Origin: Oscillospiraceae bacterium
Lineage (GTDB): Bacteria; Bacillota; Clostridia; Oscillospirales; Oscillospiraceae
NCBI GenBank assembly: GCA_015067565.1
Contig: SVMF01000021.1
Coordinates: 1 to 43,534 of the forward strand
Direction of reading: 5' to 3'
Length of the DNA stretch: 43,534 nt
The notes below the pieces were generated by a model. The model was not told the DNA's origin. It saw only the letters and a list, made by a program, of their open reading frames with translations, and searched no databases. This document shows, piece by piece, positions 7,207-14,926 of this stretch (positions are counted from its first letter, which is position 1; every line of letters begins with the position of its first letter). The position numbers and the translations under genes are program-made.

Positions 7207-9387
7207 TTATACATTCCATTTTTGGCGATACAACTCCGACCACCAGCCATTCCTTTTCTGTGTGATCTCAAAATCACCGGCAATGGCTTCGATGTTGCAC
7301 AGCAGTTCTTGTAACCGATCAAGGATTACTTTTTTTGCTATTTCGTCATATGCGTAAAAATCCTTGAGTTCTGTGAAAAATACTGCAATAGCAATGTTTT
7401 GGATATCTGGAGCAGTTAATTCAGCCCCAACCTTCTGAAAACGATTCAAGAAGTCTACTACTTGAATTTTTGTTTGCTCAATAGCTGATTCGAGCAGATC
7501 GTTTGATAGTAGGTGCATTTGAATATGATTTGCGTGTGCTTTTTGGCTTATCAACATAATATCGATTCCAATGGAATTTTTACCCGAAGTGTGTGCGCCT
7601 GTTCGTGTTTCTGCTTGAACTGGGTAACACTTTTGGAGGTTAAATCCCGCCGTGTATATGCTTTCTAAAACGGCAAGCCAGCTATCTACACTCTTATCAT
7701 GGAAGGAGAACGCGAGATATCCGCCATTCTTTGTTTTACGATAGCATTCGGTAAGAACAGCGGTAATTCCATCTTGGTAATATGCAAAATCTTTTCCTGC
7801 GACAGAATTAACAACGATCTCATCAGATTTAGGAGAAAGGGGCGTTGTGAAACCTAATTCGTTTGCGATGCTGCTTTTATAATTCCAAACGTGGAAAAAG
7901 TCTATCAATTCAGAATACATGACGTTTGCGCCATATGGAGGATCCGTCAGTACCAAATCTACAGATTCATCGGGTATAAAAGACAACTCCTTTGAATCCG
8001 AGCAACGCAGAACTGGATGCTGGCAATCAAGCTGCGCCATGTTGGTAGTAGAAAATGCACCTACAGTATCTCCGTTTTCAATCTGCACCGAATCATAACG
8101 ACCGTTAGCCAGCTTTTTAACGGACAGGTCATATATTTTGTTGTTAAATCTTTTTCCGCGCAGAATCTTTTGGACGGTTTTCTCAAATGTACCCGTTCCA
8201 AGTTTTGCACCCCACACACAATTCTCAACCGGCATGGAAATTGGAACATACGCATGGTTAAAAAAAATATTGCAGATTTTGTATGCGTTTTGCTGGTACC
8301 TACAGAACATGTTGTTCATTTCAAGCATACCAGAAAAAGCTAATTGCAGCCATAGCTGAATGCTTTTATCCTCGACGTTATTGATTTCGTGAAGGAGCAG
8401 ACCCAAACATAATAACTGACGCTGATTAAATAAATCTGAAAACTTACGATAGCCGTGATTCAATATCTGATTTGTGTTATAGCCTGCAGGAATTTCTTGA
8501 TCAGGTATAGGCAACGAGGAACCGATTGCAACATAATCATCTAAAGCTTTTTGGTATAGCTCAATGTCGTCCCGATCGGGAGCTTTATAGTCGTGAGTTC
8601 CGCAATGAGGGCAGCAGTATTCTATGGCAATAATATCGGTCGAGAACGGATATCCTTGTTCTGCCGTATATTCAGATAAAACCTTGCGCTCATGGCAATC
8701 TGGACATTCAAATACGCCGTTTCTTATATAACTATCTTTGGGGGAATTTAACGTCCAACCACAGGTGCATTCGAAGCAACCATTTTCAAATTTTGTTTTA
8801 TGCAGCTCACCGCATTTTGGACATACCACAGTGAATTCATCTTTTTTATAAGCGATTATGAAGCTTGAAAACAAACGATGTTCAGTGCAAGTCGATTGCG
8901 CAGATGTTTTCTTAACATGAAATGCATACATCCCATCTGCCTGCTTCCCACAGCAAGGGCATTTAGTTTTATAGTAGCTTCTGATTCGCTCGCCAACAGT
9001 TTTTTCAAGCGCGGATACGGTTTTAGCAATTGCTTTTTCGTCAGCAGGTTCTACTAATGCTTTGGTAACAAATAAGGAGAGCGGCTGCAGATCATTACCA
9101 ATAACATTACATCCAAACCGCAATGCTTCAAAAATTGTTGTACCGCCACCCATGAATGGGTCTAATACGGTTACACCACGGCCTTTTCCATCAGATGGCG
9201 AATAAAAGTGCGAAAGAATATCATTGTCATCATAAAGATAATCGAGCAGGGCTGTGCGGAAATTAGCAGTTATTCTTCTGGCAAAATACTTGTGGATAAA
9301 GAATACCGGTTTTTTTCTGCTCGCTTCTTTGAGCGCAGGTTGGTATAGTTCCTCAAAAGGCACTGTGTTATTAAAGTGTTTAGCCAT
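7207..9387 (-). CDS. DNA methyltransferase with Zn-ribbon inserts
   Basis: A 726-residue amino-methyltransferase that would protect DNA from the neighbouring endonuclease. The AdoMet motif I DPFMGGGTT is at 76-84 and the catalytic motif IV TDPPYGANVMYSE is near 477-490, so motif I comes before IV, as in COG1743/DUF1156-like enzymes. Between them is a region of about 150 residues with at least four CxxC pairs (CPCCG, CPKCG, CTCG, CPDCH, CPHCG), a set of zinc ribbons that may help read the target site. Its start overlaps the XRE gene by eight bases. Whether it makes N6-methyladenine or N4-methylcytosine cannot be read from the sequence. Confidence 0.88.
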   Translation of the reverse strand: MAKHFNNTVPFEELYQPALKEASRKKPVFFIHKYFARRITANFRTALLDYLYDDNDILSHFYSPSDGKGRGVTVLDPFMGGGTTIFEALRFGCNVIGNDLQPLSLFVTKALVEPADEKAIAKTVSALEKTVGERIRSYYKTKCPCCGKQADGMYAFHVKKTSAQSTCTEHRLFSSFIIAYKKDEFTVVCPKCGELHKTKFENGCFECTCGWTLNSPKDSYIRNGVFECPDCHERKVLSEYTAEQGYPFSTDIIAIEYCCPHCGTHDYKAPDRDDIELYQKALDDYVAIGSSLPIPDQEIPAGYNTNQILNHGYRKFSDLFNQRQLLCLGLLLHEINNVEDKSIQLWLQLAFSGMLEMNNMFCRYQQNAYKICNIFFNHAYVPISMPVENCVWGAKLGTGTFEKTVQKILRGKRFNNKIYDLSVKKLANGRYDSVQIENGDTVGAFSTTNMAQLDCQHPVLRCSDSKELSFIPDESVDLVLTDPPYGANVMYSELIDFFHVWNYKSSIANELGFTTPLSPKSDEIVVNSVAGKDFAYYQDGITAVLTECYRKTKNGGYLAFSFHDKSVDSWLAVLESIYTAGFNLQKCYPVQAETRTGAHTSGKNSIGIDIMLISQKAHANHIQMHLLSNDLLESAIEQTKIQVVDFLNRFQKVGAELTAPDIQNIAIAVFFTELKDFYAYDEIAKKVILDRLQELLCNIEAIAGDFEITQKRNGWWSELYRQKWNV

Positions 9388-9604
9388 TATTCAGTACCTC
9401 ACCATTTTTTACAAACTCAACTACATCTTCGATATTACAATCGAGGGCACAGCAGACTTTTTCTAAAGTTTCCATTGACACAGGCTCGTTCCGGCCAAAT
9501 TTAGCGATTGCGTTTGTGCTTATTCCTGCAGCATCACGTAATTGCGACCGATTCATTCCTTTATCAATCAAAAGCTTCCAAAGCCTTGTATAACTTATAG
9601 CCAT
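9380..9604 (-). CDS. XRE-family controller protein of the restriction-modification module
   Basis: A 74-residue Cro/CI-like helix-turn-helix protein (MNRSQLRDAAGISTNAIAKF is the HTH, then an LEKVCCALDCNIEDVVEF dimerisation tail). The start at 9604 has GGAGG 8 bases upstream; the longer frame to 9667 runs through the promoter. It overlaps the methyltransferase start, so both are one operon. By analogy with C-proteins it should control its own promoter, where a perfect palindrome overlaps the -35 box, and so time methylase against endonuclease expression. Confidence 0.85.
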   Translation of the reverse strand: MAISYTRLWKLLIDKGMNRSQLRDAAGISTNAIAKFGRNEPVSMETLEKVCCALDCNIEDVVEFVKNGEVLNNG

Positions 9605-9631
9605 ATGTCGCGCCTCCATAAGTTTTTTGAC

Positions 9632-9675
9632 ATTGTAACATAAATCTTGAGATTTATCAAGACGCACTTGATAAA
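9632..9675 (-). promoter_or_regulatory. Promoter and operator of the XRE-methyltransferase operon
   Basis: On the minus strand TTGATA (9655-9660) and TACAAT (9632-9637) are 17 bases apart. A perfect inverted repeat with 9-base arms, TTTATCAAG (9653-9661) and CTTGATAAA (9667-9675), overlaps the -35 box, and a further half-site CTTGA lies at 9646-9650. This is a likely binding site for the XRE controller. Confidence 0.75.
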
Positions 9676-9763
9676 AACCAAATTTATCTTTAAGAAAGAT
9701 GTGTTCTGTTTGCTAATTCTCGGTTGTTTCGCTGGACTTACGCGATTCTTTCTGGCTTAATTG

Positions 9764-9784
9764 TCCTGCCATAAAGGCAGGAGG
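9764..9784 (+). promoter_or_regulatory. Hairpin covering the ribosome site of the first element gene
   Basis: TCCTGCC (9764-9770) pairs with GGCAGGA (9776-9782) around ATAAA. The right arm includes most of the AGGAGG ribosome site (9779-9784) of the gene starting at 9793, so translation of the first gene may be limited until the hairpin opens. Confidence 0.5.
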
Positions 9785-9792
9785 TAATGCAT

Positions 9793-10104
9793 ATGACAAT
9801 CGAACAGGCGCAGAGAGAATTTGATGAGCTGATCGCGAAGAACGGCTTCACGATCGCGGGACGCACCAGCGACACCGGCACCCCCATCTACCACAGGGTG
9901 TGGGAAAAGACGGTGCAGGTCGCGTGGCATGGTGAGCGGGAAGAAACACTGGAAGCAAGAATCCTACTCAGCTACGGATACCCGCTGGTGACGATCAAGC
10001 GCAACGGCAGGCATGATCCCAAGTTCATCCGCGACTACAGCAGCCCCAAACGAGCAATGAACGCCATCCGCGAAATCGTGAAGTTCGCAGGCTTCGAGTG
10101 GTAA
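9793..10104 (+). CDS. Hypothetical protein of the mobile element, 103 aa
   Basis: I do not recognise a named family. The protein looks like a compact globular domain: an N-terminal helix (EQAQREFDELIAKNG), several beta-rich segments with Trp and Tyr (YHRVWEKTVQVAWHG, LLSYGYPLVTIKRNG), then a C-terminal helix (PKRAMNAIREIVKFAGFEW). The ATG at 9793 is preferred to the one at 9787, which is only two bases from AGGAGG. It opens the plus-strand gene run of the element and is followed after 12 bases by the DUF6809 gene. Confidence 0.7.
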   Translation: MTIEQAQREFDELIAKNGFTIAGRTSDTGTPIYHRVWEKTVQVAWHGEREETLEARILLSYGYPLVTIKRNGRHDPKFIRDYSSPKRAMNAIREIVKFAGFEW

Positions 10105-10116
10105 GGGGGTGGTAAA

Positions 10117-10413
10117 GTGCGGAGCATCATAGAAGAACTGTACTACGGCAATGTCACACCGTGCGATCGGGACATCGTCAAAGGCGGCACATACTCCCAT
10201 CTGCTGCATTTAGTGACACGCAACGAGGATGACCTGATGCAAACGCTGACGCAGGCGCAGCAAGAAACCTTCGAGAAGTTCAAGGATTGCGCATCGGAGC
10301 TGAACGATGCAAACGAGATGACATCCTTCACGCTGGGATTCAAACTCGGCATGCGACTAGCGCTGGAGGCCATGATTAGCACCAGCGACATCACAGAACC
10401 CAAAATGAATTAA
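10117..10413 (+). CDS. DUF6809 family protein
   Basis: A 98-residue helical protein. The opening RSIIEELYYGNVTPCDRDI and the later TLGFKLGMRLALEAM helix match my recollection of DUF6809, a family frequent on Clostridia phages and integrative elements. Its function is unknown. It starts with GTG at 10117 behind AAGGGGGTGG and ends at a bidirectional terminator. The context suggests an element-maintenance or regulatory role, without direct evidence. Confidence 0.75.
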   Translation: MRSIIEELYYGNVTPCDRDIVKGGTYSHLLHLVTRNEDDLMQTLTQAQQETFEKFKDCASELNDANEMTSFTLGFKLGMRLALEAMISTSDITEPKMN

Positions 10414-10415
10414 AA

Positions 10416-10460
10416 CAACAAGCGCCATCACAGCCAGAAAAGGTTGTAGTGGCGCTTGTT
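10416..10460. terminator. Bidirectional terminator between convergent genes
   Basis: AACAAGCGCCA (10416 on) pairs with TGGCGCTTGTT (ending 10460) around a loop of about 20 bases. It separates the DUF6809 gene from the convergent gene whose stop is at 10462. Confidence 0.75.
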
Positions 10461-10461
10461 G

Positions 10462-11430
10462 CTATTTAGGTGTTTTTGCTGCACGCTTTCGCGCATCACA
10501 ATCACGACGATTCTTACGTTTACGTGCCGCTTGACAATCGGGAGCTGCACAGTAACGTTGCCTATTGTTCCTACGGAACATATACCGGCCACAGCAGAGG
10601 CAGGAAACCAAATGTCCGATTTCAAGATTGGAATTTAAGTCCACATCATCTTCGGGTGCATCATCGGCAACTAAACGAGAAAATGTGTACCATGCAATAT
10701 CGAATACGGAATTTACCACTGCCGCATAAACAATGCTACCATAGCGATCAAAGGCAAGCTTCATGCGAAATTCGGGTATCATATCAAACAAAACTCGCTG
10801 GAGGCGTTCTCCTTCATTTGCAGGAATATTCTCGATTTGATGGTCACTATTTTTGAATTTTTCAAAGAAAGGCGGTGTGTCAAAAAAGCGGCCTTCCATA
10901 TATAGATCGCGAGCAGTGGTTAAGTCCCCACGCACATAATCGCGCAGTGCAAGATACAAGACGGTGGCGTTATAAAGGCGCTGCAGTTCCTGCATAAAAT
11001 CATCAATACCAAACGCGGCCTCTTTTTCCATTACAAAGCCTAATTCCTCATCAGAATAAGATTCGTCGGAGATGAACTCATACAGATTGTCAATAGCATA
11101 CGGATGAAAGTGCTGTAGACACCACGCTTCAATCAAATCGGTATAAGGAATGGTTGCAGCAGGATCGTTGATTTCCTTAGCAAGATTCATCAAGCTCGCC
11201 AACACTTCTTGCCCTGTGAAAGTAACATCTGGATTTTTAAAGGAATCACCGCTCTGCTGACACACAGGACGCATAAAATAACCGTTGTCATCAGCGTCAA
11301 GCTCATATCGCTTGAACTTTACGGTGTGATACACCATCTCACCTACACCGCCGATTTCACCGAAACTAATATAGTCGAGCTTGCGGTCGAATTGCGGCAC
11401 AACTTCTCTATAATCATAAGGGTCTCTCAT
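10462..11430 (-). CDS. Element-encoded protein with C-terminal zinc motif (DUF6076-like)
   Basis: A 322-residue protein, the only minus-strand gene in the plus-strand element. Most of it is helical and acidic with no family I can name firmly; DUF6076 is a possible match. The last 45 residues hold a treble-clef/CGNR-like zinc motif: CLCCGRYMF, then RQRYC and PDC, followed by a basic tail (RKRKNRRDCDARKR) suited to bind nucleic acid. The start at 11430 follows GGTGAGG. The opposite direction and isolated position suggest an independently expressed cargo gene, perhaps regulatory or defensive. Confidence 0.65.
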   Translation of the reverse strand: MRDPYDYREVVPQFDRKLDYISFGEIGGVGEMVYHTVKFKRYELDADDNGYFMRPVCQQSGDSFKNPDVTFTGQEVLASLMNLAKEINDPAATIPYTDLIEAWCLQHFHPYAIDNLYEFISDESYSDEELGFVMEKEAAFGIDDFMQELQRLYNATVLYLALRDYVRGDLTTARDLYMEGRFFDTPPFFEKFKNSDHQIENIPANEGERLQRVLFDMIPEFRMKLAFDRYGSIVYAAVVNSVFDIAWYTFSRLVADDAPEDDVDLNSNLEIGHLVSCLCCGRYMFRRNNRQRYCAAPDCQAARKRKNRRDCDARKRAAKTPK

Positions 11431-11610
11431 AAACTCACCTCACCGTTAGACTCACCGTCAGAATGTTTGCTTACGGTGATATTATACAGTATAATTGAGA
11501 TGAAAGCAAGAGCAAACCATAGCAAATGCTTTTAGCGGATGGTGCCGATAGGCCTTCCCGCGAGACCCAAGGGGGTAGTCTATCCAAAACCAAAAGAAAG
11601 GAGCAGCAGG

Positions 11611-11787
11611 ATGAAGTCCAGAAAGAAGCAGCGAGAGAATCGCAGAATGAAGGCCAAAGAGGAAAGAATCGAATACCGCAACATGTACGGATACCAAGAT
11701 CCCACACCGTACATGGCAGTACGAAACATCATGGCCGCACAGAAAACCGCATCGGTACAACACCAGCCACCTAAGGTTGCCGTCTAA
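11611..11787 (+). CDS. Small basic protein, 58 aa
   Basis: A short, very basic N-terminus (KSRKKQRENRRMKAKEER) is followed by YRNMYGYQDPTPYMAVRNI, a motif I recall in small phage and element proteins located before an excisionase gene. The start at 11611 has GAAAGGAG seven bases upstream; longer in-frame versions lack a ribosome site. The function is unknown; nucleic-acid binding is plausible from the charge. Confidence 0.6.
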   Translation: MKSRKKQRENRRMKAKEERIEYRNMYGYQDPTPYMAVRNIMAAQKTASVQHQPPKVAV

Positions 11788-11840
11788 GGCGATTTGAGGG
11801 TGGTATTTTTGTACCCATTTTTAAGAAGGAGGTGAAACAC

Positions 11841-12011
11841 ATGGAGAAAGCAACGATGAGCGTGCAGGAATTGTCCGCGCATATGGGAATCAGCTTGCCA
11901 AAGGCGTATGAGCTCACCAAGCGAGATGGATTTCCCACTATCCGCATCGGAACAAGGATTCTTGTTCCCGTAGATGCATTTAAGGAATGGTTGAAGGAAA
12001 ATGCGAACTGA
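11841..12011 (+). CDS. Excisionase-like helix-turn-helix protein
   Basis: A 56-residue MerR/excisionase-type winged helix: MSVQELSAHMGISLPKAYELTKRDGFP is the HTH, then IRIGTRILVPVDAFKEWL is the wing and closing helix. A very strong AAGGAGGTGAA precedes the ATG. Such proteins direct recombinases toward excision or act as small regulators. It sits between the small basic gene and the primase gene in the same direction. Confidence 0.85.
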   Translation: MEKATMSVQELSAHMGISLPKAYELTKRDGFPTIRIGTRILVPVDAFKEWLKENAN

Positions 12012-12051
12012 AGTCAACACCAACCACAACACCGAAAGGAGGTGAAACGAA

Positions 12052-14217
12052 ATGAAAGGATTTACCATCTACACCGCAAACTGCACCGGCAACGCCAAGA
12101 ATTGCATCTACCCTACCGAGGTTGAGGTAAAGGACATTGCATCGCTGGAGCGGGCAATGCGCCGCGATCATGTGTGCGCTATGTACCACGATCATAAACG
12201 CAGCGCGGCAAGCTTTGAATGGTCGGATTGTATTCCTATGGATTGCGACAACGATCACAGCGAGGATCCCGCGCAGTGGAAACAGCCGGAGGATGTGGTG
12301 GCAGCATTTCCCAATGCGACATTTGCGGTTTGTTACAGCCGCAATCATATGAAGGAAAAGAATGGACGAGCAGCTCGTCCCAAGTTCCACTGTTACTTTC
12401 CTGTGGCGCGAGTGACTGACAGCAAGTCATACACAGCCACGAAGCACCAAATCCAGAAACAGTTTCCGTGGTTTGATGCCAATGCACTGGACTCAGCCCG
12501 TTTCTACTTCGGTACCGAGCAGCCGGAAGTTATGTTCTTTGCAGGCGACAAAACGGTGGATCAGGTGCTACCCGCAGCGATCACCGCAGGAAGCCGCAAT
12601 GCGACACTGTCGCAGAAAGCAGGCAGGCTCATCAAAAGATATGGTGACACGGCCAAAGCGGAACAATTGTTCAAGATAGAAGCTCAGCGGTGTGTACCGC
12701 CTCTGTCAGAGGATGAACTGGCAAGCATCTGGAGCAGCGCCAAGAAGTTCGGTGAGCGGATTGCCGATCGGGACGATTACATCCCGCCCGAGCAGTTCAA
12801 CACTCCGGCAGAAAAACTGGAGGCCATGCGGCCAGAGAGCAACCGCAGATACGCATGGTCGGATATTGGCGCCAGCCGTCTATTCGCGGATTACTACAAG
12901 GATATCGTCCGCTATGTACCGGAACGCAAAAGCTGGTACTGCTATGCCGATGGTGTATGGAGCGCTGATGTCGGTAACCTCAAGGCTATGGAATATTGCA
13001 AGGAGCTGGCAGATGCTATGCTCATATACGCACTATCCATACAGGATGAGCAGAAGCGGCAGGAGTTCCTCAAGTATTGCGGCAAATGGCAGACTCGCCG
13101 TGTACGCGATACTATTCTCCGCGATGCACAGGGCATTTACCCCATCGCCATGAGTGAGTTTGATTGCGACCCCTATGTATTCAATTGTAGGAACGGCACC
13201 TTGCATCTGGATAGCATGGAATTCACCGAGCATCGTGCCGAGGACAGGCTGACCAAGATCAGCGATGTGGAATATGACCCCGAAACACGTTGCAGCAGAT
13301 TCCTCACCTTTGTGGATGAGATCATCAGCGGCAATGCGGACACAGCCAAGTTCTTACAGAAAGCGCTGGGCTACGGCATTAGCGGAGATACCCGACATGA
13401 GTGTTTGTTCATTCTCTACGGCGCAAAGACTCGCAACGGCAAAGGCACATTGTGCGAGAGCGTTCTTAAGGTGCTGGGCAGCTACGGCTGCACCGCAAGA
13501 CCGGAGACAATTAGCATTAAGCAGAATGTCAGCAGCCAGACACCCAGCGAGGATATCGCTCGGTTAGCAGGTGTGCGATTCACCAACATATCCGAACCGG
13601 GGCGCGGACTGGTGCTCAATGCAGCACAGGTCAAGAGTATGACAGGCAACGATACTCTCAATGCCCGATTCCTACATGAAAACAGCTTCGATTTCAAACC
13701 TCAATTCAAGCTCTACATCAACACCAACTACCTACCGGTAATTAACGATATGACCCTGTTTAGCAGCGGCCGCGTGGTGATCATTCCCTTCGATCGGCAC
13801 TTCGAAGAATCCGAGCAGGACAGAACATTGAAATCGGAGTTTTCCAAACCGAAGAATCAGAGTGCCATCCTCAACTGGCTGGTAGAGGGATACCGACTTG
13901 CCATGCAGGAAGGACTGACGCAACCGGCAGCCGTGATCGCAGCCACCGCTGAGTACAAGCAGGACAGCGATAAGGTGATGCAGTTTGTGGAGGAAAAGCT
14001 GGAAGCAGCACCTATGGCAGAAACCCGAACATCTATCGTATACGAGGCCTATCGTGGATGGTGTTCCGAGAATGGATGCTACGCTGAGAATATGAGGAAT
14101 TTCAACCAAGCGCTACGCAGCATTGCAACAGTCACACGAAAGCGACCGGTCACAGGTGGCGGCGCAACAACACTACTGTGCGGATACCGAATCAGTGGTG
14201 CCGCACAGCCGCTATAA
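12052..14217 (+). CDS. Phage/plasmid primase-helicase, P4/D5 type
   Basis: A 721-residue replication protein. The N-terminal part resembles an archaeo-eukaryotic primase: acidic MDCDND (63-68) and later RPKFHCYFPV, which would supply the catalytic His. A linker follows, then the D5 N-terminal domain and an SF3 helicase core with Walker A GAKTRNGKGT (457-466), the sensor-like NISEPGRG and LYINTNYLP. It should unwind DNA and prime replication of the excised element. AAAGGAGGTGAAACG precedes the ATG. An inverted repeat that may be its origin follows the stop directly. Confidence 0.92.
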   Translation: MKGFTIYTANCTGNAKNCIYPTEVEVKDIASLERAMRRDHVCAMYHDHKRSAASFEWSDCIPMDCDNDHSEDPAQWKQPEDVVAAFPNATFAVCYSRNHMKEKNGRAARPKFHCYFPVARVTDSKSYTATKHQIQKQFPWFDANALDSARFYFGTEQPEVMFFAGDKTVDQVLPAAITAGSRNATLSQKAGRLIKRYGDTAKAEQLFKIEAQRCVPPLSEDELASIWSSAKKFGERIADRDDYIPPEQFNTPAEKLEAMRPESNRRYAWSDIGASRLFADYYKDIVRYVPERKSWYCYADGVWSADVGNLKAMEYCKELADAMLIYALSIQDEQKRQEFLKYCGKWQTRRVRDTILRDAQGIYPIAMSEFDCDPYVFNCRNGTLHLDSMEFTEHRAEDRLTKISDVEYDPETRCSRFLTFVDEIISGNADTAKFLQKALGYGISGDTRHECLFILYGAKTRNGKGTLCESVLKVLGSYGCTARPETISIKQNVSSQTPSEDIARLAGVRFTNISEPGRGLVLNAAQVKSMTGNDTLNARFLHENSFDFKPQFKLYINTNYLPVINDMTLFSSGRVVIIPFDRHFEESEQDRTLKSEFSKPKNQSAILNWLVEGYRLAMQEGLTQPAAVIAATAEYKQDSDKVMQFVEEKLEAAPMAETRTSIVYEAYRGWCSENGCYAENMRNFNQALRSIATVTRKRPVTGGGATTLLCGYRISGAAQPL

Positions 14218-14223
14218 ACATCA

Positions 14224-14312
14224 TGTAGCAGCTTGTAGCAGGAAATATAGGTTGTTTTGAAAATCGTTTCTTTTATAGAAAAAACCATTTTTACTTGCTA
14301 CAACCTGCTACA
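14224..14312. repeat. Inverted repeat after the primase gene, candidate replication origin
   Basis: The arms 14224-14242 (TGTAGCAGCTTGTAGCAGG) and 14294-14312 (inverse, CTTGCTACAACCTGCTACA) match at nearly every position. Each arm contains two copies of TGTAGCA, giving four iteron-like units. The 51 bases between are AT-rich. The position next to an SF3 primase-helicase fits an origin; this is inference. Confidence 0.6.
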
Positions 14313-14336
14313 CAGACGAAAGGAGTGAAAAAACAC

Positions 14337-14612
14337 ATGAGAAACTACAAGTTTTACAGCACAAGAGATGGCAGAATGCCGATGAAAATGCCGGATGCAG
14401 CAGACTTCGGTGACAGCCAGAAGGACGCGTTTGCCATGTACCACACTGCAGATGGTGAGCCGGTAATCCTGCGCAGGAGCATCGCGCTGACGCCCATGCC
14501 GTGGTGCATCCAGAGAGGTACCAGCACCGTGTTCTTCAGCTACTACCGCGATGCTGTCGAACATTGCCGCAAGCGCGGCTACAAGCTGATCAAGGAAGGA
14601 GGAAACACATGA
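14337..14612 (+). CDS. Hypothetical element protein, 91 aa
   Basis: Not recognised. It starts RNYKFYSTRDGRMPMKMPDAADFGDS and ends with a helix (YYRDAVEHCRKRGYKLIKEGG). The ATG at 14337 follows AAAGGAGTG; the longer frame starts inside the candidate origin. Its stop overlaps the start of the next gene (ATGA), so the two are coupled. Confidence 0.7.
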   Translation: MRNYKFYSTRDGRMPMKMPDAADFGDSQKDAFAMYHTADGEPVILRRSIALTPMPWCIQRGTSTVFFSYYRDAVEHCRKRGYKLIKEGGNT

Positions 14613-14806
14613 GCTGGAAGGACAAGCTGTTTGGCAGCAGAATCCTTGCCGTCGGTAGACGCAGATATAAGAAGGCTGATGGCACCACGATCACTGTCAC
14701 CAAGGACATCCGCTACTCCGTCAAAGATGGCAGCAGCACCATCCACATGTATGATCTGGATGATGTGAAAAGCTACTGCAAGCACAGTACCCGCATTGAC
14801 GGGTAG
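14609..14806 (+). CDS. Hypothetical element protein, 65 aa
   Basis: Not recognised. A small basic, beta-rich protein (KDKLFGSRILAVGRRRYKK, then TTITVTKDIRYSV). GGAAGGAGG lies 6 bases before the ATG. It overlaps the previous gene by four bases and ends directly at the cos-like non-coding segment. Confidence 0.65.
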   Translation: MSWKDKLFGSRILAVGRRRYKKADGTTITVTKDIRYSVKDGSSTIHMYDLDDVKSYCKHSTRIDG

Positions 14807-14926
14807 GGGGAGTCAAATCTCTACGCCTATTCTTCCCGAGACGGGCGTGGGGTCACACACGAAAAATCGGGAAATCAAGAAGGGGTATAGCCCCATAAAT
14901 CAAGTTTTTTCAAGGAGGATCCACTA
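14807..14926 (+). other. Non-coding segment resembling a phage cos region
   Basis: 120 bases without a gene. They start with GGGGAGTCAAATCTCTACG and continue with CCCGAGACGGGCGTGGGGTC and CACACACGAAAAATCGGG. From memory, this G-run plus TCAAATCTCTA block is typical of the stretch just upstream of terminase small-subunit genes in cohesive-end Clostridia prophages. Here no terminase follows. The identification as a packaging site is inference. It also contains the leader and AAGGAGG of the next gene. Confidence 0.4.

Noticed and set aside
12137-12679. Several frames inside the primase gene
   Set aside because: Arg- and Trp-rich shadow translations of the primase gene in other frames.
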